NCBI RefSeq assembly: GCF_963663645.1
Contig: NZ_OY760503.1
Location: forward strand, 2,773,401 to 2,837,400
Direction of reading: 5' to 3'
Length of the DNA stretch: 64,000 nt
Source: an uncultured Trichococcus sp.
Lineage (GTDB): Bacteria > Bacillota > Bacilli > Lactobacillales > Aerococcaceae
The notes beneath the pieces were generated by a model. That model was not told the DNA's origin. It saw only the letters and a program-made list of their open reading frames with translations, and did not search any database. Shown here piece after piece: positions 51,200-59,314 of the stretch (positions are counted from its first letter, which is position 1; the number at the start of each line of letters is the position of its first letter). Both the position numbers and the translations under genes were made by a program.

Positions 51200-52846
51200 T
51201 TAATCATAATCCACTTCTATATGTATACCTCCACATGAGTATCCTAACTTCTCAATAATGTCATTAATTTCATCACATTTTGACTTGTTTGAATCGACAT
51301 GACTAAGTTCAATATTTATTAACGTATTATTTATGAAATCTGACTCTTTGTTATTTACTATTTCCCCATCCTTGAAGAAATCAACTGAAGTTATTCTTGG
51401 GATCCCTGACATACCTTCATATTCTTCGAGTCCAACATGAATTTCGTCTATAACGAGTTTTTTTAATGCTATATAGGCCCATTCAGATTGAATCCTATCA
51501 TTCTCAAATTTCATATCTCCATATCCAAGATTCACCATGTCAAACAATTGTTTAATATACCTGAATTTATCACGAAGATTTAAAGTTGTTCCTAAGGAGA
51601 TTATTTTCCCATCAAATGTTGCAATTTGATAATGTCTATTAAAAATAGTATTTTTATCATTAATATTATAACTTTCAGATGGATTACTAAAATTCCAATT
51701 AGATAAACAAGCAAGATTCTCCAAATTTTCCGATGATAGTGCAAAATAATTTATGATAGTGTAGAATACTTTGTACATTAGTTCATTTTGAGTTTGAAAT
51801 GTATTTTCAACATCTAACAAATTAAATATAATTGTATCTTTTTTATCAGAAAAGTTATTAATCTCTTCCCCCATTTTCACTTTTGTATTGTTATTATCTT
51901 CTAGGTATGCATTTATGAACTCTTGAACAAACAACAAATCAAATTTTAAATCTGTTTTTTGATAAAATTCAACTTTTAAATCTCTTTTGGTAACACGAGA
52001 TGTTTCTTCTCTCCAATCAGATTTTCTAGAGGACTTCCCGTCATCTGTAACAATGACCACTTTATCATATTTTTTTTCAGCCTGATTTGTGACGTGTTCA
52101 ATAACATCTCTCCATAAAATCAGATCTCCAGCCTTTTTGGGAAAACTTAACTCTCCAAAACGTCTCATGCTTTCTTCTTTGCTATTCGCATCGGCAAAAC
52201 CGGGCGATATTTTAGCTTCATATCTCTCCTTCATATCTTTTATGAATTCGTTTATTTCAGCTTGTGTGTAAGCATTTCGGAGCACGTCTTCGAATAATTC
52301 ATCGAAACCTTTTCTTAACTTGTTAACGGTTACTAAATATTCCTTTACACTCGGAATGTTCTTCTGCTTGCTAGAAAATTGTTTTAAATGAATGTTCACA
52401 TCTTTATTTATTTCTTTACATTTTTCAGAAATTTCATTAACTGTCTCTTCTAAGTATTGATCTATTTGCATTTGAATTTCCTCTTTGATAAATTGCCCGA
52501 CTTTGTCTATTTTTCTCATAAAAGTCTTGTTTTGAATTTCTACTTTAAGATTATCTATGTCTAATAATTCAAATTCAGACGATATGTTTTCCATATACTC
52601 TTGCGTAATCTTTAAGTCCCCAATAACTTTATTTATAGTCTGATCTAAGTTAGAAAAAAATTCAATAAAACTTATAAACGGTATGTAAATCTTTTCTTTA
52701 TGTTTGAGCAATACCTCTAAATATTTTTCTCCATAAGAATAGCTTTGAAACGCGTACAATAAATAATTAGTATCAATGACGATTAAAGTCTCATCTTTAT
52801 TCAATTTCTTATCCACTGAATATAAAAGATCTTCTAAGTACCCCAT
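51200..52846 (-). CDS. PIN-like domain protein (probable RNase, defence-associated)
   Basis: 548 residues. The first part fits the PIN_8-type (DUF4935) fold: acidic residues in VIDTNYLLYAF, FISFIEFFSN, KKAGDLILWRDVIEH and KVVIVTDDGKS spaced as in PIN nucleases, split by a long helical insertion. The C-terminal 200 residues are of unknown function. The ATG at 52846 has GGAGGG upstream, whereas the longer frame has no such site. A CTAACA/TGTTAG inverted repeat (52885-52905) lies just upstream and could be an operator. Single gene, AT-rich, between the ABC-type system and the prophage end. Such proteins are frequent in anti-phage islands; the target RNA is unknown. Confidence 0.75.
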   Translation of the reverse strand: MGYLEDLLYSVDKKLNKDETLIVIDTNYLLYAFQSYSYGEKYLEVLLKHKEKIYIPFISFIEFFSNLDQTINKVIGDLKITQEYMENISSEFELLDIDNLKVEIQNKTFMRKIDKVGQFIKEEIQMQIDQYLEETVNEISEKCKEINKDVNIHLKQFSSKQKNIPSVKEYLVTVNKLRKGFDELFEDVLRNAYTQAEINEFIKDMKERYEAKISPGFADANSKEESMRRFGELSFPKKAGDLILWRDVIEHVTNQAEKKYDKVVIVTDDGKSSRKSDWREETSRVTKRDLKVEFYQKTDLKFDLLFVQEFINAYLEDNNNTKVKMGEEINNFSDKKDTIIFNLLDVENTFQTQNELMYKVFYTIINYFALSSENLENLACLSNWNFSNPSESYNINDKNTIFNRHYQIATFDGKIISLGTTLNLRDKFRYIKQLFDMVNLGYGDMKFENDRIQSEWAYIALKKLVIDEIHVGLEEYEGMSGIPRITSVDFFKDGEIVNNKESDFINNTLINIELSHVDSNKSKCDEINDIIEKLGYSCGGIHIEVDYD

Positions 52847-53261
52847 GCTTTGTATCCCTCCATAAGAACTATAATAAAAAAAAGCTAACAACATCAATAT
52901 GTTAGATCCTCAATTTATTGTTTTTTTTACAATATAGAATTTTTATTGACTTGTTACCATTTCCGCTATTTTTTTAAAAATATTGACATCTTCTAATTAA
53001 TATTATATTTTACTCTATAACTTTGATTTAATCTATTATATTTTTACTCATTTCCCGATTTTAATGTAATATTGAAATATAGCCAAACATCATACGCAAA
53101 AAATGCTGCTGATTCAAACCATAATCACATAATAAATAAGTGAACTATTTAGTATAATTCATAATACCAACAGTACCCAAATTTAATTATATTGCCAGAA
53201 AATAATTAAATTTTCACAATAGGTGGGAGCGTGTTGATCTAAAAGTATTCAAATAATACAA
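52847..53261. other. AT-rich intergenic region at the probable prophage edge
   Basis: About 400 bp with no gene. It includes the PIN gene promoter region with the CTAACA/TGTTAG repeat. A prophage attachment site is expected somewhere between here and 53500, but cannot be identified without the other end. Confidence 0.4.
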
Positions 53262-53299
53262 AAAACCCTAAAAAAACGTTGTCGTTTTTTTAGGGTTTT
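53262..53299 (-). terminator. Terminator of the prophage late operon
   Basis: AAAACCCTAAAAAAACG (53262-53278) and its exact inverse (53283-53299) flank a 4-nt TTGT loop. The A/T tracts make it active in both directions. It is the first strong terminator beyond the amidase gene. Confidence 0.75.
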
Positions 53300-53370
53300 G
53301 ATTATCCTACGCTGCCTTCCATTTCATATAGAAACGTTCTGTCTTAATCTGATTAATCTTGCGTTACCAT

Positions 53371-53393
53371 ATTTCAGCTTTAACAAAAATTTA
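53371..53393 (+). repeat. Imperfect 23-bp direct repeat, right copy
   Basis: ATTTCAGCTTTAACAAAAAT plus three bases; partner of 51148-51170. A candidate remnant attachment site or insertion duplication. Confidence 0.35.
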
Positions 53394-53558
53394 CATAACC
53401 CGAAACAGCCTGTGGCTACTTGCAAATGGAACTCAATATGGAATTCACTTTTTTGCCCGTCAGCGCGAGAGAACTAAAATGAGACTGGCCGATCTTGGGG
53501 GGATAGAAACCAGCCTCACTTAATAGATACGCATTTTGTAAGAATTGATTTTATTATG

Positions 53559-54344
53559 CTAGTAAAAATTTCCCCAGGCGGTGCCGTTCTCCCGACATAC
53601 CATATAACGATCATGCCCGCTATAAGATTTGTAATGGATCCAGACATAACGGCCATCGTTATAGTAACTATCATAGCGGACATTTTCGCCGGCGCTATAC
53701 GTTGCCACAATCCCAGCCGACGTGTTCGGCGCGTTTCGGACGTTGATCGCGAAGCGTGGTGAGAACGTGCCGCTTTCGGCAACCCACTTGCTGGCCGGTG
53801 AAGGCGTTGGTGCATGTGCGACCTGAACAGGCGCTGCAGGTGCAGCGGCTACAGTTGAACCTGCAGGCTGTGCCAGTTTCGCGCGGAAAGCGTCCATCTG
53901 CACTTTGGTGTAACCAGGGCAGCTGCTGTTATTGTAAATTTCCCAGTGGCCTTTGACCTTGCTTGCCGGAACATTTAGGTCAGCCATGATCTTGCGTGTC
54001 AACCACTCACGTGCATCAATCTGCGCTTGTGAGTAATCGCCGCCGTTACCAGCTTCAACGCTGATATGGACCACGTAGCCATTGCTGTCCTTGACACCCC
54101 ACGTGATGCGCTCATAGTCGTAGTTCTGCCAGATCTGCCCGTCAGCGTCGATATAAAAATGATAGCCACCGCGGTCCCATCCGAGTGTGTCGCGCCAGTA
54201 TGCTTCGTGATTGGTGATAAAAGCTCTGTTTTTGCGCAATACTGCGGTGTAGTGCCATCCGATCGTTGTGATTGATGCCAGGCTTCTGTCCTTGCGTTGA
54301 CCGCCCAGCGCCGATGCACGTCTGTCGTTAATTGTGTAGCCCAT
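53559..54344 (-). CDS. Phage endolysin: N-acetylmuramoyl-L-alanine amidase with SH3-type wall-binding domain
   Basis: 261 residues. Residues about 20-160 form an amidase_2/PGRP domain, with the zinc ligands in TIGWHYTA, GHWEIYNNSSC and the conserved Tyr/Lys region. A Pro/Ala linker (170-190) leads to an SH3-like domain (about 200-261, FAINVRNAPNTSAGIVATYSAGENV). It cuts the amide bond between N-acetylmuramic acid and L-alanine at the end of the lytic cycle. No signal peptide, so it depends on the holin encoded 2 bp upstream. Confidence 0.94.
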   Translation of the reverse strand: MGYTINDRRASALGGQRKDRSLASITTIGWHYTAVLRKNRAFITNHEAYWRDTLGWDRGGYHFYIDADGQIWQNYDYERITWGVKDSNGYVVHISVEAGNGGDYSQAQIDAREWLTRKIMADLNVPASKVKGHWEIYNNSSCPGYTKVQMDAFRAKLAQPAGSTVAAAPAAPVQVAHAPTPSPASKWVAESGTFSPRFAINVRNAPNTSAGIVATYSAGENVRYDSYYNDGRYVWIHYKSYSGHDRYMVCRENGTAWGNFY

Positions 54345-54346
54345 AA

Positions 54347-54856
54347 TTATTTACCCTCCTTATTTTTGACCGGGAAATATTTCTCCTTTTTGGCTGCGAT
54401 TTCGTTATCTAACCAATTCAGCAGCCACATAGGAAAATGTTTCTCCCACCCCAGGACTGCGATGTTTGCGACCAGCGAATAAAAATTGTGATAGATAAAA
54501 GCCGCCGTGATAATCACATAAATCACGCTGCCGGTATTGAATAAGAAATCAAAACCATAGCCAGCTGCACACATGCCGATAATGATCACGTCCCGAATCG
54601 CTGAATCAATAGCAACTTCGCTCGAGTTTTTCTTGACCGGTGATAGCTTTGCAAGTCTCCCGCCGACTAGCCATTCCATGCCAATGACACCGATCAGTAT
54701 GCCAATTAGGATCGTATGATTTACGCTCCATCCTTGCGTGTAAATCCATTGCGGGATAGCAATTGCAAAACCACCTGACACCGCACCAAATATCCAAGAT
54801 CCATCCCCGCTCATTTTTAATAATTGGCTTCTTAGCAACTCAATAATTTCTTTCAT
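54347..54856 (-). CDS. Phage holin
   Basis: 169 residues with four or more hydrophobic segments and a charged, Lys-rich end (EKYFPVKNKEGK). It resembles the holin_4/TcdE-like family of Firmicute phages, whose longer members have this layout (MIGV-GMEWLVGG, central RDVIIIGMCAAGYGFD). It permeabilises the membrane to release the amidase. AAAAGGAG precedes the ATG. A terminator lies 26 bp upstream, so the lysis pair probably has its own promoter or relies on read-through. Confidence 0.88.
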   Translation of the reverse strand: MKEIIELLRSQLLKMSGDGSWIFGAVSGGFAIAIPQWIYTQGWSVNHTILIGILIGVIGMEWLVGGRLAKLSPVKKNSSEVAIDSAIRDVIIIGMCAAGYGFDFLFNTGSVIYVIITAAFIYHNFYSLVANIAVLGWEKHFPMWLLNWLDNEIAAKKEKYFPVKNKEGK

Positions 54857-54881
54857 TTTTCCAACTCCTTTTGTGCATAAG

Positions 54882-54911
54882 AAAAGAGTAGCCTCTTATT
54901 AGCTACCCTTT
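54882..54911 (-). terminator. Terminator between the cassette genes and the holin
   Basis: On the minus strand GGGTAGCT pairs with GGCTACTC across a short AT-rich loop and is followed by TTTTCTT. It starts 7 bp after the small gene's stop codon. Confidence 0.65.
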
Positions 54912-54917
54912 GATTTG

Positions 54918-55091
54918 CTATTCTTTTAAGTATTTTTCGAAGTATATTGCCTTATTTATCAATTCTAATGCGTTTCGTATAGATCCATAATTATCATACT
55001 CATAGTCTATTTCTTCCAATACTTCCTTTACAATTGCCATTAATATTTCCAATTGTCAGTTTTGTTTTTCATTGGTTAAAATCCATTCCAT
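54918..55091 (-). pseudogene. Small acidic protein gene interrupted by TGA
   Basis: The ATG at 55091 overlaps the stop of the Shedu-like gene (TGATG) and follows GGAGGTG at good distance. It opens MEWILTNEKQN and meets an in-frame TGA (55056-55058), then continues in the same frame as QLEILMAIVKEVLEEIDYEY and on to a stop at 54918, 56 codons in all. Initiation again at ATG 55040 would give a 40-residue protein. Either a nonsense mutation broke a 56-residue partner of the upstream gene, or a 10-codon leader precedes the real small gene. The helical, acidic character would suit an inhibitor. Confidence 0.6.
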
Positions 55092-56158
55092 CAAAAAACA
55101 CCTCCATTTATATTTTCAACATTTTTGATAAAGCTAACAAAATTATTGTATAAGTAATTATACGGAACTACTTTAAACCACCTTGGTTCATCACGAATAA
55201 TTCTATTGAAATCCCGTTCTAATTCCTTTTCAAGTAATCCAATGACTCCAACAGTTGTAGGGTATTCTATATCTACTTTATATTTATTTTTAACATAATC
55301 ACGATGGGTTTTTTCTCCAAAATACTCACAGTAGTCTCTTAATTGATCACCCAGACTATGGACTTCAGCAGTGAAACCAGTTCTTGTTCTACCAATATTT
55401 TTCAGAACTCCTCTATTTGATTTTTTATAATCAATAATCTCCCACCTTCTTTCCATCATATTAAAACCTATTAAATCTGGCTTCAAGTCATGTGGGTATA
55501 TATCGAGTACATTCTCTAAAGTAGCCTGATGTATCAAATGTTCTAAACCTAAACCCTCTTTAAGAATAATACTATTTACCTCAAGAAACTTATCAATTAC
55601 CAATTCCGGCGTGTTTTCGTCCATAATTAACTTCAAAAAGTTATTTGCAACAAATTTTAAGTAAATCAAATAATTCTCGGTATGACCTTCTAAATGATAT
55701 ATGTAGGGACCAACAAAGGACTTTACAATTTCAAGTGCCAATTCATCTATATTGTTCAATCGGTAAACAAAGCTATCAAAAGAAAAATACATTCCATAAG
55801 CAACTACCTTAATAGAAGATGATCTATTATTCACATCGTAATAGGGCTCAGCGTGATGAAAGATAGACCCTCTTCCACGGTCGTCTGTTTCATGAATTCG
55901 AGCTCGAATTGAGTCGCCGTAAACTACCTCATAGGAAAAATATCCCTTATTTTCTCTTAACTCAAATTCTATTTTGTCGTATTTTTTGTAATAGTAGATT
56001 TTTACATGCATTTTTTCTAGATTATTGAATGGAACGGGAAGAACATCTTTTAAATCTATACCGATTTTACTATATTGTTTTGACAGCTCATACAACGCTT
56101 TAATTAAGTCCTTCATGAATAGCTCTGTAAAATACCCAAGTGATTTTTCTTTCTTCAA
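55091..56158 (-). CDS. Shedu-like (DUF4263-type) nuclease-domain protein, prophage cassette
   Basis: 355 residues. The N-terminal 200 residues are of unknown fold. At 225-280 KPDLIGFNMMERRWEIIDYKKS and HSLGDQLRDYCEYF give the D ... (E/D)xK ... QLRxY pattern of Shedu-type PD-(D/E)xK nucleases. TTG start with AGGAGG upstream. The gene has its own promoter and lies between two terminators, unlike the tail and lysis genes around it, and is AT-richer. I infer an accessory gene carried by the prophage, probably for defence against other phages. The family placement rests on motif reading and needs structure prediction. Confidence 0.65.
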   Translation of the reverse strand: MKKEKSLGYFTELFMKDLIKALYELSKQYSKIGIDLKDVLPVPFNNLEKMHVKIYYYKKYDKIEFELRENKGYFSYEVVYGDSIRARIHETDDRGRGSIFHHAEPYYDVNNRSSSIKVVAYGMYFSFDSFVYRLNNIDELALEIVKSFVGPYIYHLEGHTENYLIYLKFVANNFLKLIMDENTPELVIDKFLEVNSIILKEGLGLEHLIHQATLENVLDIYPHDLKPDLIGFNMMERRWEIIDYKKSNRGVLKNIGRTRTGFTAEVHSLGDQLRDYCEYFGEKTHRDYVKNKYKVDIEYPTTVGVIGLLEKELERDFNRIIRDEPRWFKVVPYNYLYNNFVSFIKNVENINGGVF

Positions 56159-56206
56159 ATTTTCCGCCTCCTACTATTTATTATTAATTAGTATACCTTA
56201 AAGGAT

Positions 56207-56234
56207 ACTGTAGAAGGATATTCATTTTTGACAA
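56207..56234 (-). promoter_or_regulatory. Predicted promoter of the prophage cassette
   Basis: On the minus strand TTGTCA, a 16-bp spacer and TACAGT lie about 50 bp before the TTG start. It is moderate in quality but correctly placed just after the terminator at 56343-56376. Confidence 0.5.
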
Positions 56235-56342
56235 TCTTGTGTTTTCAATTTATTTTCAGTTACCAAGTAGTTCATTAAGAATGTAAGTTTTGCTACATAA
56301 TAGTTTTGGGCCAATCCATTACCCAAGCTTCTTTGTGCATAA

Positions 56343-56376
56343 TAAAAAGGCTGCCCGATTGGACAACCTTTTCTAG
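56343..56376 (-). terminator. Terminator of the prophage tail genes
   Basis: On the minus strand AAGGTTGTCC pairs (with G-T wobble) with GGGCAGCCTT around AATC and is followed by TTTATT. It lies 5 bp after the XkdX stop codon. Confidence 0.75.
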
Positions 56377-56380
56377 TTTT

Positions 56381-56521
56381 CTATGCTTCTACAATTAGAT
56401 CCTGAAATCCATCATTGATCAAAATCGTGTCAATGTCCGCTTTGAATTGTGGATAGCGCGCCACTACTGCCACGTAATCCAATTTTCCTGCTGCTATTCT
56501 CATTGCCAAGTATCCTGCCAT
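56381..56521 (-). CDS. XkdX-like small phage protein
   Basis: 46 residues: MAGYLAMRIAAGKLDYVAV followed by VARYPQFKADIDTILINDGF. XkdX-family proteins are short conserved products encoded just after the tail fibre genes of Firmicute prophages; their role is unknown. ATGGGAGGAATGTAAA supplies the ribosome site, and the gene starts 1 bp after the preceding stop. Size, position and the Y-x-x-V-A-x-R-Y-x-x-F pattern support the call. Confidence 0.7.
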   Translation of the reverse strand: MAGYLAMRIAAGKLDYVAVVARYPQFKADIDTILINDGFQDLIVEA

Positions 56522-56522
56522 T

Positions 56523-56918
56523 TTACATTCCTCCCATTAATAAAAAGTCTAGTGCTTCTTGTGCAGCTGACAAATTTGTTTGAGTGATTACCAGTTGTTC
56601 TGCCATTTGGGTCAATTTTTCATCGGTTGATAGCTGCAGTGTTGTTGGCTCTGGTGCTTGTCCGCCTTCAATCCATTCCATTCCTGTCCACCTTGGCAGA
56701 TAAAAGCCTTGCTGCGGTTCTTCTTCGATATACTGCGGATCAAGTTGCGTGTTTCCTTCTGCATCTAATAGCGGCTGAATTTCTTCAACCTGTGTGATGA
56801 TTCCTTCTTCATCGGTCACATCCACCAGGACTGTTTCCATCAAAAAAGGATGGCTTTCAAAAAGCACATCCTCTAAAAAGTTGCCTGTTGTGGTGTCTAT
56901 TTTTCTGTATAGTTTCAT
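56523..56918 (-). CDS. Phage tail-associated protein of unknown function
   Basis: 131 residues, acidic. MKLYRKIDTTTGNFLEDVLF at the start and YLPRWTGMEWIEGG in the middle are typical of small proteins encoded between the tail fibre and XkdX genes of siphoviruses (possibly fibre chaperone or assembly factor). The C-terminal 45 residues are helical (TDEKLTQMAEQLVITQTNLSAAQEALDFL). I cannot name a function. Confidence 0.7.
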   Translation of the reverse strand: MKLYRKIDTTTGNFLEDVLFESHPFLMETVLVDVTDEEGIITQVEEIQPLLDAEGNTQLDPQYIEEEPQQGFYLPRWTGMEWIEGGQAPEPTTLQLSTDEKLTQMAEQLVITQTNLSAAQEALDFLLMGGM

Positions 56919-56930
56919 GTTATACCTCCT

Positions 56931-59294
56931 TTAATCTATTCTGAATGGCGGTATTCCGTCTAAACAAATATCGGTATTTGTTCCCGACATAACGGAAACC
57001 GCCCCATCACTTTGCACTTGTACTACACAACTGGTGCTCGTACTACCAATAAGCTGGAATTTTACAACCGAACCCAATATTCTGTACCCTATCGGTAACG
57101 TGAAAGATCTTGAAACCAAAGTGCCACCGGTCACTTTACCTTTCATATGAACGAATCCCATGTCATCTTTCATATAACGGACCGGATAACCGGAAACTTC
57201 AGTCCACCCATTCAACAAAGTCGGTGTAATCCATGCTTCTTGCACCTTGTTGGCTTTCTCCTGATACAACGTTTCAATCGTTTGAATCGGCTTCACACCA
57301 TCAAACCAGCTGTTAGGAAACCGCGCCATCAGCCTGTCCATTTCTGCAAGCGTTGGTTCTTTGCCGGCTCCGAATGCGGCTGTGAGGTTTATTACAGCCA
57401 TGTTTTTGAATTTTATTATATCACCAGCGATATAATTTGCGGCTGTTGTTTGAAGGAAGAATATGGTTTGGGCACCACTTACGGTAATATCCATTATATT
57501 TGAATAGGCATTCCATACATTGGCGGTTGGTACTATGGATTTAGTTGCGGCGTTTAAACTTGTGTAACAAGTGATGGCGTTGGCGTATTTTGGTAATATA
57601 CCAAATCTGAAATAATATTTCCCAGCCGACAATGTTGTGGAATAATTTAATCTTGAATATAAACTTGTGGTTGCCAATGTCAAAGTGCCTTCATTGTTTG
57701 ATACTGACAATGCGCCGTCAATGCCTAGCCATCCAGTCGTTCCATTCGAGAAATCACCATTTGCCACATCGTTCTTCGCTTCAAACTCCGTCCGCGCATC
57801 AACGGCCATCAGTTTATTCAGCGAAGCATTTGCTCGGAACAAATTCTTTGTGCCGTCAAACCAAGAATTTGTGAACTTGGCCAGGATCCCATCCATTTGT
57901 TCGGCTGTTGGTTCGTTTCCTTTGCCGAATGCGGCGGTCAGGTCAATAACGATTGCATCATCAAATTTAAACGTTTGATTTGCAGTGTAGTTTGTTGTTT
58001 CGTGCGAAAGGACTATCGCCTTTTGTATGTTTCCGGTTGTTATTTTATCCGTTCTGCTTACTAAATTCCATTGATTTGCAATAGTTTTGTTATTAACTAT
58101 GTTTTGCCCATCAAAACCAATTTTGACCGGCTGAGAAGAAACCGATGGAAATACTTTTGCGGCAAAGTAAATGGTATTCCCATCCGGAATATTTACCATT
58201 TGATACACACCGTTCACGGAAGCTGGTGTTATAACAGTAAAAACAAGTTCGCTATTAACGACACTTCTTGATGATGATGATAGACCTAAATCGATCCATC
58301 CTGTTTTACCGTTGCTGAAATCCCCATTAGCTACAAGGCTCGTTCCCATCGCCGTTGTGTCAACCTCCACGTCTTCAAACCGCGCATCCACATCCGCAAA
58401 AGTCTTGCCTTTTACTGCGGAAACCTTGTTTGCAGCAGTTGCGGTTTCCTCGGCTGTCAGTCTTGTGTTAAACCCAGCGACAGTAGCGCTGTCGGCATCA
58501 GCCCTTGTATGATCGGATTCTGCACGGGTATGATCAGTCCCTGCCAATGTATGGTCATTTGCTGCGGTCGAGTGATCCGTTCCCGCTAACGTGTGATCAT
58601 TAACAGCGGTCGTATGGTCAGTACCAGCACGAGAATGGTCCGCGTCATATCCAGTCGCCCTTGCTTCTTCTGCAGCATTGAAGGCAGTAGTTCTACCAGC
58701 CTCGGACGCATTAAATGTCGTGGTCCTTCCGGCTTCTGATGCATTGAAGGTCGTTGTGCGGCCTGCTTCAGATTCCCCGAAGGTTGTACCTCGTTGCGTT
58801 TGTGCATCAGCAAACTGTTGTTGCCTTGTAGCTTCGTTGGCCACAAAGGTATCTATGTAGTCCTGTGCATCCCTTGTCAGTGTGGTCCAGTCATAAATCA
58901 TGACCTCCTGGGCCACTTTTGTTTCTAGTCCATTCACAATATCGAATTCATACAACTGCGAAGCGTAATCGACGGCGGGCGTTCCTGGTATGGTTACAAC
59001 CAATTGAATTTTGGCTATACCAGCGTGATTACCTTCGTTTTCTTTCAGCGTATAGGAAAAAGTATTGCCTACTTTATCGACGTCTGTTGATGGATTTTGA
59101 AAGAAAGACCCGTCTCTCATATAAATCATCGTGATCGCCGTAGCTGCTGCCTGCTCCTCTACCGTCAAGTCTGATACAACGAACTGGAATACAACTGAAT
59201 TCAAATCGTTTGTATAAATTTTTGGAATATCAAACTGCTTGGTCTGCTTTGTAGACTTAATTAAAACATCATATTTAACAATTTTTTTTGCCAT
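56931..59294 (-). CDS. BppU-type baseplate upper protein / tail fibre
   Basis: 787 residues. Residues 1-150 fit the BppU N-terminal baseplate domain (VVFQFVVSDLTVEE, MIYMRDGSFFQN). Residues about 172-207 are three 11-residue repeats (SEAGRTTTFNA) and 223-271 seven 7-residue repeats with the core DHT, together a trimeric coiled-coil shaft. Two similar carbohydrate-binding-like modules follow (from about 320 and 515), each opening NGDFSNGxTGW and closing with AAFGxGxEPT and NSWFDG. The end (720-787) shares a DUF859-type C-terminal fold with the neighbouring gene (YPVRYMKDDMGFVHMKGKV). It probably binds cell-wall sugar at adsorption. Confidence 0.85.
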   Translation of the reverse strand: MAKKIVKYDVLIKSTKQTKQFDIPKIYTNDLNSVVFQFVVSDLTVEEQAAATAITMIYMRDGSFFQNPSTDVDKVGNTFSYTLKENEGNHAGIAKIQLVVTIPGTPAVDYASQLYEFDIVNGLETKVAQEVMIYDWTTLTRDAQDYIDTFVANEATRQQQFADAQTQRGTTFGESEAGRTTTFNASEAGRTTTFNASEAGRTTAFNAAEEARATGYDADHSRAGTDHTTAVNDHTLAGTDHSTAANDHTLAGTDHTRAESDHTRADADSATVAGFNTRLTAEETATAANKVSAVKGKTFADVDARFEDVEVDTTAMGTSLVANGDFSNGKTGWIDLGLSSSSRSVVNSELVFTVITPASVNGVYQMVNIPDGNTIYFAAKVFPSVSSQPVKIGFDGQNIVNNKTIANQWNLVSRTDKITTGNIQKAIVLSHETTNYTANQTFKFDDAIVIDLTAAFGKGNEPTAEQMDGILAKFTNSWFDGTKNLFRANASLNKLMAVDARTEFEAKNDVANGDFSNGTTGWLGIDGALSVSNNEGTLTLATTSLYSRLNYSTTLSAGKYYFRFGILPKYANAITCYTSLNAATKSIVPTANVWNAYSNIMDITVSGAQTIFFLQTTAANYIAGDIIKFKNMAVINLTAAFGAGKEPTLAEMDRLMARFPNSWFDGVKPIQTIETLYQEKANKVQEAWITPTLLNGWTEVSGYPVRYMKDDMGFVHMKGKVTGGTLVSRSFTLPIGYRILGSVVKFQLIGSTSTSCVVQVQSDGAVSVMSGTNTDICLDGIPPFRID
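58482..58781 (-). repeat. Coding tandem repeats in the tail fibre gene
   Basis: 33-bp repeats (58674-58781) encode the 11-residue units and 21-bp repeats (58482-58628) encode the 7-residue DHT units. Slippage in these tracts could change fibre length. Confidence 0.8.
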
Positions 59295-59314
59295 TCTATT
59301 GACTCACTCCTTTG

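Noticed and set aside
53216-53558. Exact prophage attachment site
   Set aside because: The other prophage end and the integrase gene are outside the window, so no core sequence can be paired.
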